The translations under genes and the position numbers were made by a program. The notes below the pieces were generated by a model that saw only the letters and a program-made list of their open reading frames with translations, was not told the DNA's origin and searched no databases. DNA of 33,530 nt from Rickettsiales bacterium (GTDB taxonomy: Bacteria > Pseudomonadota > Alphaproteobacteria > Rickettsiales > UBA8987): NCBI GenBank assembly GCA_028282625.1, contig JANQHP010000040.1:1-33530 (forward strand), in the 5' to 3' direction. Of the stretch, positions 14,405-21,807 are shown piece by piece. The number at the start of each line of letters is the position of its first letter. The first letter of the stretch is position 1.

Positions 14405-15424
14405 ATGTCCCAGGCTACACATACCACCGATGTTGCGGTAATCGGTGCCGGGCCTGTGGGGCTTTTTGCCGTGTTTGAGTGTGGCTTGCTTGGCATGCGC
14501 TGCCACGTGGTAGATACGCTCGCCGAAGTGGGTGGGCAATGTACTGCACTTTATCCCGAAAAGCCGATTTATGACATTCCGGGTTTTCCTTCGATTGATG
14601 GGCAGGATTTGATCGCCAATCTGCATGCACAGGCCGCACCTTACCATCCGACGTACCATTTGGGGCAGCAGGTAACAGAGCTGCGTGAGGCAGAAGATGG
14701 GTGGCGTTTAACCACCAGTCAGGGCACGCAGATTCAAGCCAAAGTGGTGATGATTGCCGCTGGATGTGGCGCTTTTGGGCCAAACCGTCCACCGCTTGAA
14801 GGCCTTGCGGCCTATGAAGAAACCGGCGCGGTGGCTTATATGGTGCAGAAGAAGGAAGCCTATCGCGGCAAAAAGATTGTGATTGCCGGAGGAGGAGATT
14901 CTGCTGTAGATTGGGCGCTTTCTTTAGCCGACATTGCTGCCGAGCTGACGGTCGTGCATCGCCGCCCGAAATTCCGCTGCGCCCCCGATTCCAGTACTAA
15001 ACTGCAAGCATTGGCCGAAGCCGGCAAGGTGCAGATGGCCATTCCTTATCAGCTGGATAGCCTGAAAGGGCAGGGCGGTACCTTGGAAGCGGTAGTGCTG
15101 AAAGACCTTGATGGCAACCAGAAAGAAATAGCGGCTGATCATCTGCTGCCGTTTTATGGGCTGGCGATGACGCTTGGGCCGATTGCCACATGGGGCTTAA
15201 ATTTAGAAAAAGACCATATCACGGTGGATCAAGCGACTTGTGCTACCGATCAGAAGGGCATCTATGCCATTGGCGATATCAACCACTATCCGGGCAAGCG
15301 GAAGCTGATTGTGTGTGGCTTTTCCGAGGCTGCGATGGCGGCACATGATGCCTATCATCATGTGTTCCCGGATAAGGAATTGCACTTTGAATATTCCACC
15401 AGCAAGGGAGTGCCAAACGCATGA
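14405..15424 (+). CDS. Ferredoxin/flavodoxin-NADP+ reductase, thioredoxin-reductase-like (type 2)
   Basis: A 339-residue flavoprotein of the YumC/type-2 ferredoxin-NADP reductase family, which passes electrons between NADPH and ferredoxin or flavodoxin. The FAD loop GAGPVG lies at residues 14-19, followed by EVGGQCTALYPEKPIYDIPGFP, diagnostic for this family. The CxxC redox pair of true thioredoxin reductases is missing, as expected. The NADPH-binding GGGDSAVDWA and the FAD-binding GIYAIGD with a C-terminal IVCGFSEAAMAA are present. The ATG at 14405 is chosen over GTG 14369 by family start, promoter position and the AACGGAG site. The stop overlaps the folD start (ATGA). Confidence 0.92.
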   Translation: MSQATHTTDVAVIGAGPVGLFAVFECGLLGMRCHVVDTLAEVGGQCTALYPEKPIYDIPGFPSIDGQDLIANLHAQAAPYHPTYHLGQQVTELREAEDGWRLTTSQGTQIQAKVVMIAAGCGAFGPNRPPLEGLAAYEETGAVAYMVQKKEAYRGKKIVIAGGGDSAVDWALSLADIAAELTVVHRRPKFRCAPDSSTKLQALAEAGKVQMAIPYQLDSLKGQGGTLEAVVLKDLDGNQKEIAADHLLPFYGLAMTLGPIATWGLNLEKDHITVDQATCATDQKGIYAIGDINHYPGKRKLIVCGFSEAAMAAHDAYHHVFPDKELHFEYSTSKGVPNA

Positions 15425-16308
15425 GTGCTAAGGTGATAGACGGCAAAGCGTTTGCCGCCAAGATGCGCGCGCAGATTGCCACGGCGACCAACGATGTGGC
15501 TGCTAAAGCGGGCCGCGCGCCTGGCCTGGCTGTGGTGTTGGTCGGCGAGGACCCGGCGAGCCAGGTGTATGTACGCAACAAGGGTAAGCAGACCAAGGAA
15601 GTGGGCATGGCCTCTTTTACCCACAACTTGCCAGAAACCACCACGCAAGAAGCCTTGCTGGCGCTGATTGCAAAGCTTAATCAAGACGAGGCGGTGGATG
15701 GTATTTTGGTGCAGTTGCCCCTACCAAAGCATATGGATGAGCATGAGGTGATCAATGCCATTGCGCCGGAAAAGGATGTGGATGGTTTTCATGTGATAAA
15801 CAGTGGCAAGCTGATAACCGGGCAGCCCTCGTTGGTGCCGTGCACACCGCTTGGGTGCTTGCTGCTTTTAAGGGCGCATGTGCCAACCCTTGCGGGCAAG
15901 CATGCGGTGGTGCTTGGGCGCTCCAACATCGTAGGCAAGCCGGTAGCACAACTCTTGCTGCAAGAAAGCTGCACGGTGACCATCGCCCACTCGCGGACGC
16001 AGGATGCGCCGGCACTGTGCCAGCAGGCTGATATTCTTGTGGCCGCGGTTGGTCGCCCGAAGATGGTGCAGGCCGATTGGATCAAGCCGGGTGCGGTAGT
16101 CATCGATGTGGGCATTAATCGTGTGGAGGTAGGTGGCAAAGCACGCCTGGTGGGGGATGTGGATTTTGATTCGGTGAGTCAGGTGGCCAGTGCCATCACG
16201 CCGGTGCCAGGTGGGGTGGGGCCGATGACCATTGCCTGCTTACTACGCAACACGCTGCAAGCTTTTTGTGCGCGGATGCACATTCCCATGCCACCTTTGG
16301 AGGGGTAA
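15421..16308 (+). CDS. folD: Methylenetetrahydrofolate dehydrogenase / cyclohydrolase
   Basis: A 295-residue FolD, the bifunctional cytosolic enzyme that interconverts 5,10-methylene-, methenyl- and 10-formyl-tetrahydrofolate with NADP. Motifs seen: GEDPASQVYVRNKGK with the Tyr and Lys of the catalytic YxxxK, DGILVQLPLPKH, EKDVDGFH, the dinucleotide-binding VVLGRSNIVGKPVAQLLL, and the C-terminal PVPGGVGPMT. Length is standard. The start overlaps the upstream reductase stop by four bases, so the genes are coupled. Both use NADP(H), but a functional link is only inferred. Confidence 0.97.
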   Translation: MSAKVIDGKAFAAKMRAQIATATNDVAAKAGRAPGLAVVLVGEDPASQVYVRNKGKQTKEVGMASFTHNLPETTTQEALLALIAKLNQDEAVDGILVQLPLPKHMDEHEVINAIAPEKDVDGFHVINSGKLITGQPSLVPCTPLGCLLLLRAHVPTLAGKHAVVLGRSNIVGKPVAQLLLQESCTVTIAHSRTQDAPALCQQADILVAAVGRPKMVQADWIKPGAVVIDVGINRVEVGGKARLVGDVDFDSVSQVASAITPVPGGVGPMTIACLLRNTLQAFCARMHIPMPPLEG

Positions 16309-16310
16309 AC

Positions 16311-16994
16311 GTGGGCGAATCGGAGCAACACAACGATCACACCGAAAACGAGCATCCCACCTCGGCTTTGCTTGAGAAAGTGGTGGACCATCACCAGCAC
16401 GATACGATTTCGATTGGCGAAATTAAGAATGCCATGCATGAACGTGGGTTTGGCGTACTGATGGCGATTGCCGCACTGCCGCTTTGCTTACCAATTCCAG
16501 CACCGCCGGGTTATACCACGTTTTTTTCGATCCCCTTGTTTTTGTTTTCCCTGCAGATGATTTGGGGCAGGGACTCTCCCTGGATTCCAAAATGGATCGC
16601 CAGGCGGCAGATTAAGCGTAAAACACTGGCCCATCTGGTGGAAAAAGCGGCACCCATGCTGCGCAAGATTGAACGATTGCTAAGAGCGCGCCTGTATTTT
16701 GCAAGCTCGGCTACCGGTGAACGCCTGATTGGGATCGTCGCGTTTATCTGTTCACTCTCGATTGCGGTGCCCCTGCCGCTGACCAATCTGCCGCCGGGTT
16801 ATGGCATTTTGATTATGTCACTCGGGCTTTTGGGTAAAGATGGCGTCACGATCCTGATTGGCATGGCGGTGGGCTTATTGGGTGTGGGCATCACCATGGG
16901 GATTCTTATTGCGGGCCAAACGGCCGTCCTTTCCCTGCTTGGAGGTGCCGCACCGGTCGTCGTGGTCCCCCCAGAAGGCGTGGTATTGCCTTAG
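16311..16994 (+). CDS. exoD: ExoD-family membrane protein
   Basis: A 227-residue protein of the ExoD (exopolysaccharide synthesis, PF06055-type) family. After a polar N-terminus (HTENEHPTSALLEKVV), the FGVLMAIAALPLCLPIPAPPGYTTFFSIPLF stretch and its partial repeat VAFICSLSIAVPLPLTNLPPGYGILIMSLGLLGKDG match the family, in which two internally repeated membrane regions flank a charged cytoplasmic part. I take the GTG at 16311 as the start: GGAGGGG lies about 8 bases upstream and it begins just after the folD stop. The longer in-frame ATG at 16266 would overlap folD by 43 bases. The biochemical role of ExoD is poorly defined. Confidence 0.85.
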   Translation: MGESEQHNDHTENEHPTSALLEKVVDHHQHDTISIGEIKNAMHERGFGVLMAIAALPLCLPIPAPPGYTTFFSIPLFLFSLQMIWGRDSPWIPKWIARRQIKRKTLAHLVEKAAPMLRKIERLLRARLYFASSATGERLIGIVAFICSLSIAVPLPLTNLPPGYGILIMSLGLLGKDGVTILIGMAVGLLGVGITMGILIAGQTAVLSLLGGAAPVVVVPPEGVVLP

Positions 16995-17010
16995 GTTGGA
17001 GTGGGGTGGT

Positions 17011-17030
17011 AAGTTGCAAGTTGCAAGTTG
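17011..17030. repeat. Short tandem repeat, 7-bp unit AAGTTGC
   Basis: AAGTTGC is repeated at 17011-17017 and 17018-17024, with a partial third copy at 17025-17030. It lies just after exoD in the 436-bp gap before tkt. Such short tracts can vary in copy number. No role is evident. Confidence 0.7.
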
Positions 17031-17050
17031 TACGCACCTTTCTTCCATTG

Positions 17051-17073
17051 TCATTCCCGCGTAGGCGGGAATC
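17051..17073. repeat. Dispersed palindromic repeat, ATTCCCGC-type
   Basis: ATTCCCGC and GCGGGAAT (17053-17060 and 17065-17072) form an 8-bp inverted repeat around GTAG, with TC before and C after. The shape is that of the common ATTCCC...GGGAAT dispersed repeats found in many bacteria. It lies 28 bases before another palindrome. Confidence 0.75.
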
Positions 17074-17101
17074 TAAGGGTCAGGATGTAAGGAGGTGATG
17101 G

Positions 17102-17133
17102 TCTGGATCCCGCGATTAAATCGCGGGATGACG
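17102..17133. repeat. Dispersed palindromic repeat, CTGGATCCCGC family, copy 2
   Basis: A perfect 10-bp inverted repeat (ATCCCGCGAT at 17107-17116 with ATCGCGGGAT at 17120-17129, loop TAA) flanked by CTGG and GACGG. The outer bases are the same as in copy 1 at 3262. The changed centre with a preserved stem (compensating changes) suggests a mobile or selected structured element. Confidence 0.8.
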
Positions 17134-17142
17134 GGGTGTGTG

Positions 17143-17320
17143 GAGAGTGGCATGGGTACTTCCCCGGAGCGGGTTTCTTTGAAACCCGCGAGTAGCGACC
17201 AAGTGGGAGCTTAAGCCTTCGCGGCGCTTGAGCGACATGAAAGAAGAGCAAAGCGACGCCGCACTCATGTGCGGATTAAGGGGGCAAGGTCCCTGCTTAA
17301 TAGAAAGTGCACCCCACTTC
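17143..17320 (+). ncRNA. ssrS: Candidate 6S-like RNA upstream of tkt
   Basis: This segment folds by eye into a long irregular hairpin like 6S RNA, which binds RNA polymerase in stationary phase. GAGTGG...GGT..ACTTC (17143-17163) can pair with GAAAGT..ACC..CCACTT (about 17303-17319). On the 5' side there is a perfect GCGGGTTT/AAACCCGC hairpin (17169-17176 with 17182-17189). The upper stem pairs CTTAA with TTAAG and GCGGCG with CGCCGC (17221-17226, 17257-17262). On the 3' side AGGG/CCCT can form the small bubble hairpin (17280-17294). From memory, 6S RNA in several alphaproteobacteria lies near zapA and the tkt-gap-pgk genes, which supports the call. Exact ends and strand are uncertain. It could instead be an unknown tkt leader. 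Confidence 0.4.
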
Positions 17321-17430
17321 ACCCTTGTGCCGGAAGGGCAGATGCTTTATACCGCATGGTGCGGGTGATGTGAGGTGATCATCCACGCGCTTAACGATAC
17401 ACATATGTAGAAAAAATAGGCCGCTCAGTC

Positions 17431-19494
17431 ATGACGCTGGATACTTCCCTGGCACACGCACATGATACCGACCTGCAAACCATGGCGCATGCGATCCGCG
17501 TGCTCTCCATGGACGCGGTGGAGCAGGCCAAGTCCGGTCATCCCGGCATGCCGATGGGGATGGCGGACGCCGCCACCGTGCTTTTCACCCAGTTTTTATC
17601 CTACGACCCGACGAAACCCGATTGGGCCAACCGGGATCGCTTCGTGCTTTCAGCCGGCCACGGCTCGATGTTGCTTTATAGCCTGCTGCACCTGACCGGC
17701 CATCAGGACATGCCGCTTTCCGAGCTCAAACGTTTTCGTCAGTTGGGGGCGAAGACCTGTGGCCATCCGGAATATGGTGAGGCAGCAGGCATTGAAACTA
17801 CCACCGGTCCACTTGGGCAGGGGCTTGCCAATGCAGTCGGTATGGCGCTGGCCGAGCGCTTGCTGCAAAGCCGCTACACCACAAGCATTGTGGATCATTA
17901 TACCTACGTGATTGCAGGCGATGGCTGCCTGATGGAGGGTATTAGCCAGGAGGCGATTTCCTTTGCCGGCCATCTGGGCCTTGGACGCCTGATCGTGCTG
18001 TTCGACGATAATGACATCACGATTGATGGCGGAACGGATTTAAGTACCAGTGAAGACCAGCAGGCGCGTTTTGCCGCCAGTGGCTGGCATGTGCAATCGG
18101 TCGATGGGCACAATATGGAAGCGGTGGCGAAGGCCATTGCCGCAGCCAAGGCGCATACAGGCCAACCCTCCATGATTGCATGCAAAACCACGATTGGCTT
18201 TGGTGCGCCCACCAAAGCCGGCACCGCTGCTTGCCACGGTGCACCACTGGGCGCTGAAGAAATTGCTGGCGCGCGCGCGAGGCTTGGCTGGGAACACGGA
18301 CCGTTTGAGATCCCCGAAAGCATCAAGCAAGCCTGGGAGGCGTACGGCGCGCGTGGGCAGGAAGAGCGCAAACGTTGGGAGCAGCAACTGGCTGATATCC
18401 TGGCCAACCGTTGCACCGATACTGAATGTCCAGATCCTTTTGATAACCAAGCAAAGCTGGCTGAATCCTTTTTGCAGGCGCAAGCGGGCACGCTACCAGC
18501 GAGTCTGGGCCAAACCATTGTCGCGCTCAAAGAGGAATTTGCACAGGCAAAGCCCATGGCCAGCCGTAAATCTTCGGGCCTCACTTTAGAAAAACTGACC
18601 GAGCTTATTCCCACCATGATTGGAGGCTCGGCGGATTTAACCGGTTCCAACAATACCAAAGTCGCGGCGACACAAGCGGTCACGCGCAAGGATTTTTCTG
18701 GACGTTATATTTATTACGGCATTCGTGAACATGCCATGGCCGCGATGATGAATGGCATGGCGTTGCATGGCGGGATTCTCCCTTATAGCGGCACTTTCTT
18801 TGTGTTTAGCGACTATTGCCGCCCGGCGATTCGCCTTTCTGCCTTGATGGAGCAGCAGGTGATTTACGTCATGACGCATGATTCCATTGGCTTAGGCGAA
18901 GATGGACCGACCCATCAACCTGTGGAGCATCTGGCAAGCCTACGTGCCATGCCGGGCTTACGCGTGCTGCGTCCGGCCGATGCGGTGGAGGTAGCCGAAT
19001 GCTGGCAGTTGGCACTGGAGCATCAAAATAGCCCTTCCATGTTAGTGCTAAGCCGCCAGAACTTGCCAACCGTGCGCCTTGAGGCGGGCAATCAAAATCT
19101 TGCAGCACGCGGTGGCTATATCTTACGGGAAGCAAACCAGAATAGCCCCAAGGTGGTGCTGATTGCCACGGGCTCGGAAGTCCAGATTGCCTGCGAAGCG
19201 CAGCAAACTTTAGAAGCGCAAGGCATCGCAACACGTGTGGTCTCGCTGCCTTGTACCGAACTTTTTGAGAGCCAAGAGCCTGCCTATCGTGAGGAAGTAT
19301 TAGGCGGCGAAGGAATGTTGCGCGTTGGCATCGAGGCCGGCGTAGCCTTTGGTTGGGAGCGTTACTTAGGCAGAAATGGCATTTTTATTGGCATGGAAGG
19401 CTTTGGTGCCTCCGCGCCCGCATCGGATTTATACCAGCATTTTGGCATTACCGCTGAACATATTGTAGCACGCGTTAAGGAGAAGCTTGCATGA
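17431..19494 (+). CDS. tkt: Transketolase
   Basis: A 687-residue thiamine-diphosphate transketolase, moving two-carbon units between sugar phosphates in the pentose phosphate pathway. The N-terminal AKSGHPGMPMGMADAA, GPLGQGLANAVGMA, the thiamine-binding GDGCLMEGISQEA...FDDN segment (residues about 163-195), GGSADLTGSN, GIREHAMAAMMNG and HDSIGLGEDGPTHQPVEHL are all conserved. Length is slightly above the usual 660-670 residues. The start is the first ATG of the open frame; the ribosome binding site is weak. The stop overlaps the gap start (ATGA). The upstream gap holds repeats and a possible structured RNA. Confidence 0.97.
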   Translation: MTLDTSLAHAHDTDLQTMAHAIRVLSMDAVEQAKSGHPGMPMGMADAATVLFTQFLSYDPTKPDWANRDRFVLSAGHGSMLLYSLLHLTGHQDMPLSELKRFRQLGAKTCGHPEYGEAAGIETTTGPLGQGLANAVGMALAERLLQSRYTTSIVDHYTYVIAGDGCLMEGISQEAISFAGHLGLGRLIVLFDDNDITIDGGTDLSTSEDQQARFAASGWHVQSVDGHNMEAVAKAIAAAKAHTGQPSMIACKTTIGFGAPTKAGTAACHGAPLGAEEIAGARARLGWEHGPFEIPESIKQAWEAYGARGQEERKRWEQQLADILANRCTDTECPDPFDNQAKLAESFLQAQAGTLPASLGQTIVALKEEFAQAKPMASRKSSGLTLEKLTELIPTMIGGSADLTGSNNTKVAATQAVTRKDFSGRYIYYGIREHAMAAMMNGMALHGGILPYSGTFFVFSDYCRPAIRLSALMEQQVIYVMTHDSIGLGEDGPTHQPVEHLASLRAMPGLRVLRPADAVEVAECWQLALEHQNSPSMLVLSRQNLPTVRLEAGNQNLAARGGYILREANQNSPKVVLIATGSEVQIACEAQQTLEAQGIATRVVSLPCTELFESQEPAYREEVLGGEGMLRVGIEAGVAFGWERYLGRNGIFIGMEGFGASAPASDLYQHFGITAEHIVARVKEKLA

Positions 19495-20492
19495 CCATCC
19501 GCGTTGGCATTACAGGATTTGGTAGAATCGGGCGGTGCGTGCTGCGCGCCTGGCTGGAAAGCAAGCGCAGCGACATTGAAGTGGTGGCGCTAAACTTTCG
19601 TCGTACGGTGGAAGACAAAATGCGTCTGCTGCAATATGACTCCACCCACGGCAGACTGAATGCCAACATCACGATTGCCGATGAAGAACATATTACTATC
19701 GATGAGCATAAGATCCGGGTCTTTCATGAAGACCAGCCTTCCAATATAGGCTGGAATGAGGCCCGTGTGGATGTGGTGCTGGAATGCACCGGCGTGTTTA
19801 AGGCCAAAGAGCAGGCAAGCCAGCATTTAGGCGGATCGGTCTCCAAGGTGTTGATTTCAGCACCCGCACCAGACCCGGACGCCACGATTGTGCTTGGAGT
19901 GAACGAAGAGACCCTCACAGGCGCAGAACAGGTGATCTCGGTTGGAAGCTGTACCACCAATTGCCTGGCGCCGGTAGCTAAAGTGTTACAACAACATTGC
20001 GGCATTGCCGAAGGTTTCATGACCACGATTCATGCTTATACCAGCGATCAAACCTTGCTGGATAACAGCCACAAAAACCCACGTCGTGCCCGTTCTGCCG
20101 CGCTTTCCATGATCCCCACCTCCACCGGTGCGGCCAAGGCGCTAGGCTTAGTGCTGCCGGAATTACAAGGCAAGCTCGATGGTACATCTATCCGCGTGCC
20201 TACACCCAATGTTTCACTGGTGGATTTGGTCTTTAATGCTGAGCGCACAACGGACCCGGGTGCTATCACAAGAGCCATGCAAGAAGCTTCCTCAGGCAAC
20301 ATGCAAGATATTTTGGGTATATGTAGCGAACCGTTAGTATCGATTGATTTTAATCATAGCCCTTACAGTGGTGTGTTTGATACAACTCAAACGCATCAAG
20401 TCCGGGACAATTTATTCCGTGTAGCAGCCTGGTACGACAATGAATGGGGCTTTTCGAACCGGATGCTGGATTTGGCAGCACGGGTGGGTTAA
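19491..20492 (+). CDS. gap: Glyceraldehyde-3-phosphate dehydrogenase, atypical cofactor loop
   Basis: A 333-residue GAPDH, oxidising glyceraldehyde 3-phosphate to 1,3-bisphosphoglycerate. The GFGRIGR dinucleotide loop, the catalytic SCTTNC segment, the HAYTSDQ loop and WYDNEWGFSNRM are intact. One feature is odd: after the second beta strand the usual Asn-Asp pair, whose Asp binds the adenosine ribose of NAD, is replaced by N35-F36-R37-R38. Loss of the acidic residue and two arginines would favour NADP, as in other NADP-type GAPDHs. This is an inference. Translation is coupled to tkt (ATGA) and the stop overlaps the pgk start. Confidence 0.95.
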   Translation: MTIRVGITGFGRIGRCVLRAWLESKRSDIEVVALNFRRTVEDKMRLLQYDSTHGRLNANITIADEEHITIDEHKIRVFHEDQPSNIGWNEARVDVVLECTGVFKAKEQASQHLGGSVSKVLISAPAPDPDATIVLGVNEETLTGAEQVISVGSCTTNCLAPVAKVLQQHCGIAEGFMTTIHAYTSDQTLLDNSHKNPRRARSAALSMIPTSTGAAKALGLVLPELQGKLDGTSIRVPTPNVSLVDLVFNAERTTDPGAITRAMQEASSGNMQDILGICSEPLVSIDFNHSPYSGVFDTTQTHQVRDNLFRVAAWYDNEWGFSNRMLDLAARVG

Positions 20493-21718
20493 TGCCACTA
20501 CGCTGCCTTTCGACATTACTGCGCGATGCGCCTGAAACACTTGCCGGCAAAAAAGTACTCCTGCGTGTGGATTATAACGTACCCATTGCACATGGGCGTA
20601 TTACTGACAAAGCACGCATTTTAAGAACCATTCCAACGCTTCGAGCCCTGCTGGATGCAGGAGCCGTGGTGGTGGTGCTTTCCCATTTTGGCCGCCCTAA
20701 AAAGGGATTTGATCGACGTTTTTCGCTGGCTCCTGTGGTCGACGCATTAGCGGAAACGCTGCGGGAACAACTAGGCCACAGCGTACCGGTGCATTTTGGC
20801 GTCGAATCCGTGGGGCAGGAGGCCCATCATGCCATTGCCGCCACAGCACCCAGCGAAGTAGTGTTGTTAGAAAATCTCCGCTTTTACGCTGAAGAAAGTA
20901 CGAATGACGATACCTTCTCCGCACAGTTGGCCACACTTGGAGATATTTTTATCAACGATGCCTTTTCTTGCGTACACCGCGAACACGCTTCCATTGTAGG
21001 GATCACGCGGCACATCCCTTCTTACGCCGGACTATTGCTAGAAGAAGAACTCCGTACATTGGAGCAAGCGCTTGAGGCACCAGAACGCCCCGTGGTAGCA
21101 GTAGTAGGTGGAGCTAAAATAAGCACTAAAATTAAAATGTTAAAGAATTTACTTGATAAAGTAGATCAACTTTTGATTGGCGGCGCCATGGCCAATACAT
21201 TTTTATACGCCGAGGGCAAAGAGATTGGCCACTCGCTTTTTGAAAAAGATCAGGTCGCACTTGCACAAGCCATTTTAGCAAAGGCACACGCCAGTGACTG
21301 CCATGTTTCTTTACCCACGGACGCGGTCACCGCGCAAGAACTTACGCCACATACGAACTGCTCGGTTTTTTCCTGTGATAACGTGCCTTCTGACCAAGCC
21401 ATCCTGGATATTGGCCCAGAAACCACGCAGCATTGGCAAGATATCATCTCAACATGCCGTACGCTAGTGTGGAATGGGCCACTTGGCGCCTGCGAAGTGC
21501 CACCTTTTGACGTAGGCACCACCACCATTGCCAGAACCGTTGCGTTACAAACCAAAAAAGGAGCCTGTTTTTCGGTTGCCGGCGGCGGAGATATTTTGGC
21601 CTCGTTAAAACAAGCCGGCCTGCAAGAACAATTCAGCTATGTCTCTACGGCGGGAGGCGCCTTCCTACAATGGCTTGAAGGCACCACACTCCCTGGTGTG
21701 CAAGCACTAGAATCCTAA
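20492..21718 (+). CDS. pgk: Phosphoglycerate kinase
   Basis: A 408-residue phosphoglycerate kinase, making ATP from 1,3-bisphosphoglycerate. The substrate-binding VLLRVDYNVP, SHFGRPKKGFDRRFSL, LLENLRFYAEE, NDAFSCVHREHAS and VVGGAKISTKIKML are clear. The nucleotide-side loop reads GGGD-Ile (I368), where GGGD(T/S) is usual. The ATG at 20492 overlaps the gap stop by one base (TAATG) and matches the family N-terminus, while an in-frame ATG at 20444 would lie inside gap. It completes the tkt-gap-pgk unit. No clear terminator is seen before the next gene. Confidence 0.96.
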   Translation: MPLRCLSTLLRDAPETLAGKKVLLRVDYNVPIAHGRITDKARILRTIPTLRALLDAGAVVVVLSHFGRPKKGFDRRFSLAPVVDALAETLREQLGHSVPVHFGVESVGQEAHHAIAATAPSEVVLLENLRFYAEESTNDDTFSAQLATLGDIFINDAFSCVHREHASIVGITRHIPSYAGLLLEEELRTLEQALEAPERPVVAVVGGAKISTKIKMLKNLLDKVDQLLIGGAMANTFLYAEGKEIGHSLFEKDQVALAQAILAKAHASDCHVSLPTDAVTAQELTPHTNCSVFSCDNVPSDQAILDIGPETTQHWQDIISTCRTLVWNGPLGACEVPPFDVGTTTIARTVALQTKKGACFSVAGGGDILASLKQAGLQEQFSYVSTAGGAFLQWLEGTTLPGVQALES

Positions 21719-21748
21719 AAATCGCCTGCCACATCCCTCAAAAAACGG

Positions 21749-21777
21749 TTGCCTCCCACAAGGGGATGTTGCATAAA
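21749..21777 (+). promoter_or_regulatory. Possible promoter of the NtrX-like gene
   Basis: TTGCCT at 21749-21754 and CATAAA at 21772-21777, 17 bases apart, would start transcription near 21784. It overlaps the first in-frame ATG (21766) and so favours the ATG at 21808. Confidence 0.35.
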
Positions 21778-21807
21778 TGTAACAGTGTGATGCGTAATCC
21801 AAAGAGT

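Noticed and set aside
17051..17133. Possible CRISPR array or terminator at the palindromes before tkt
   Set aside because: Only two short palindromes with different cores and no regular spacers exist, and no T-run follows either stem.
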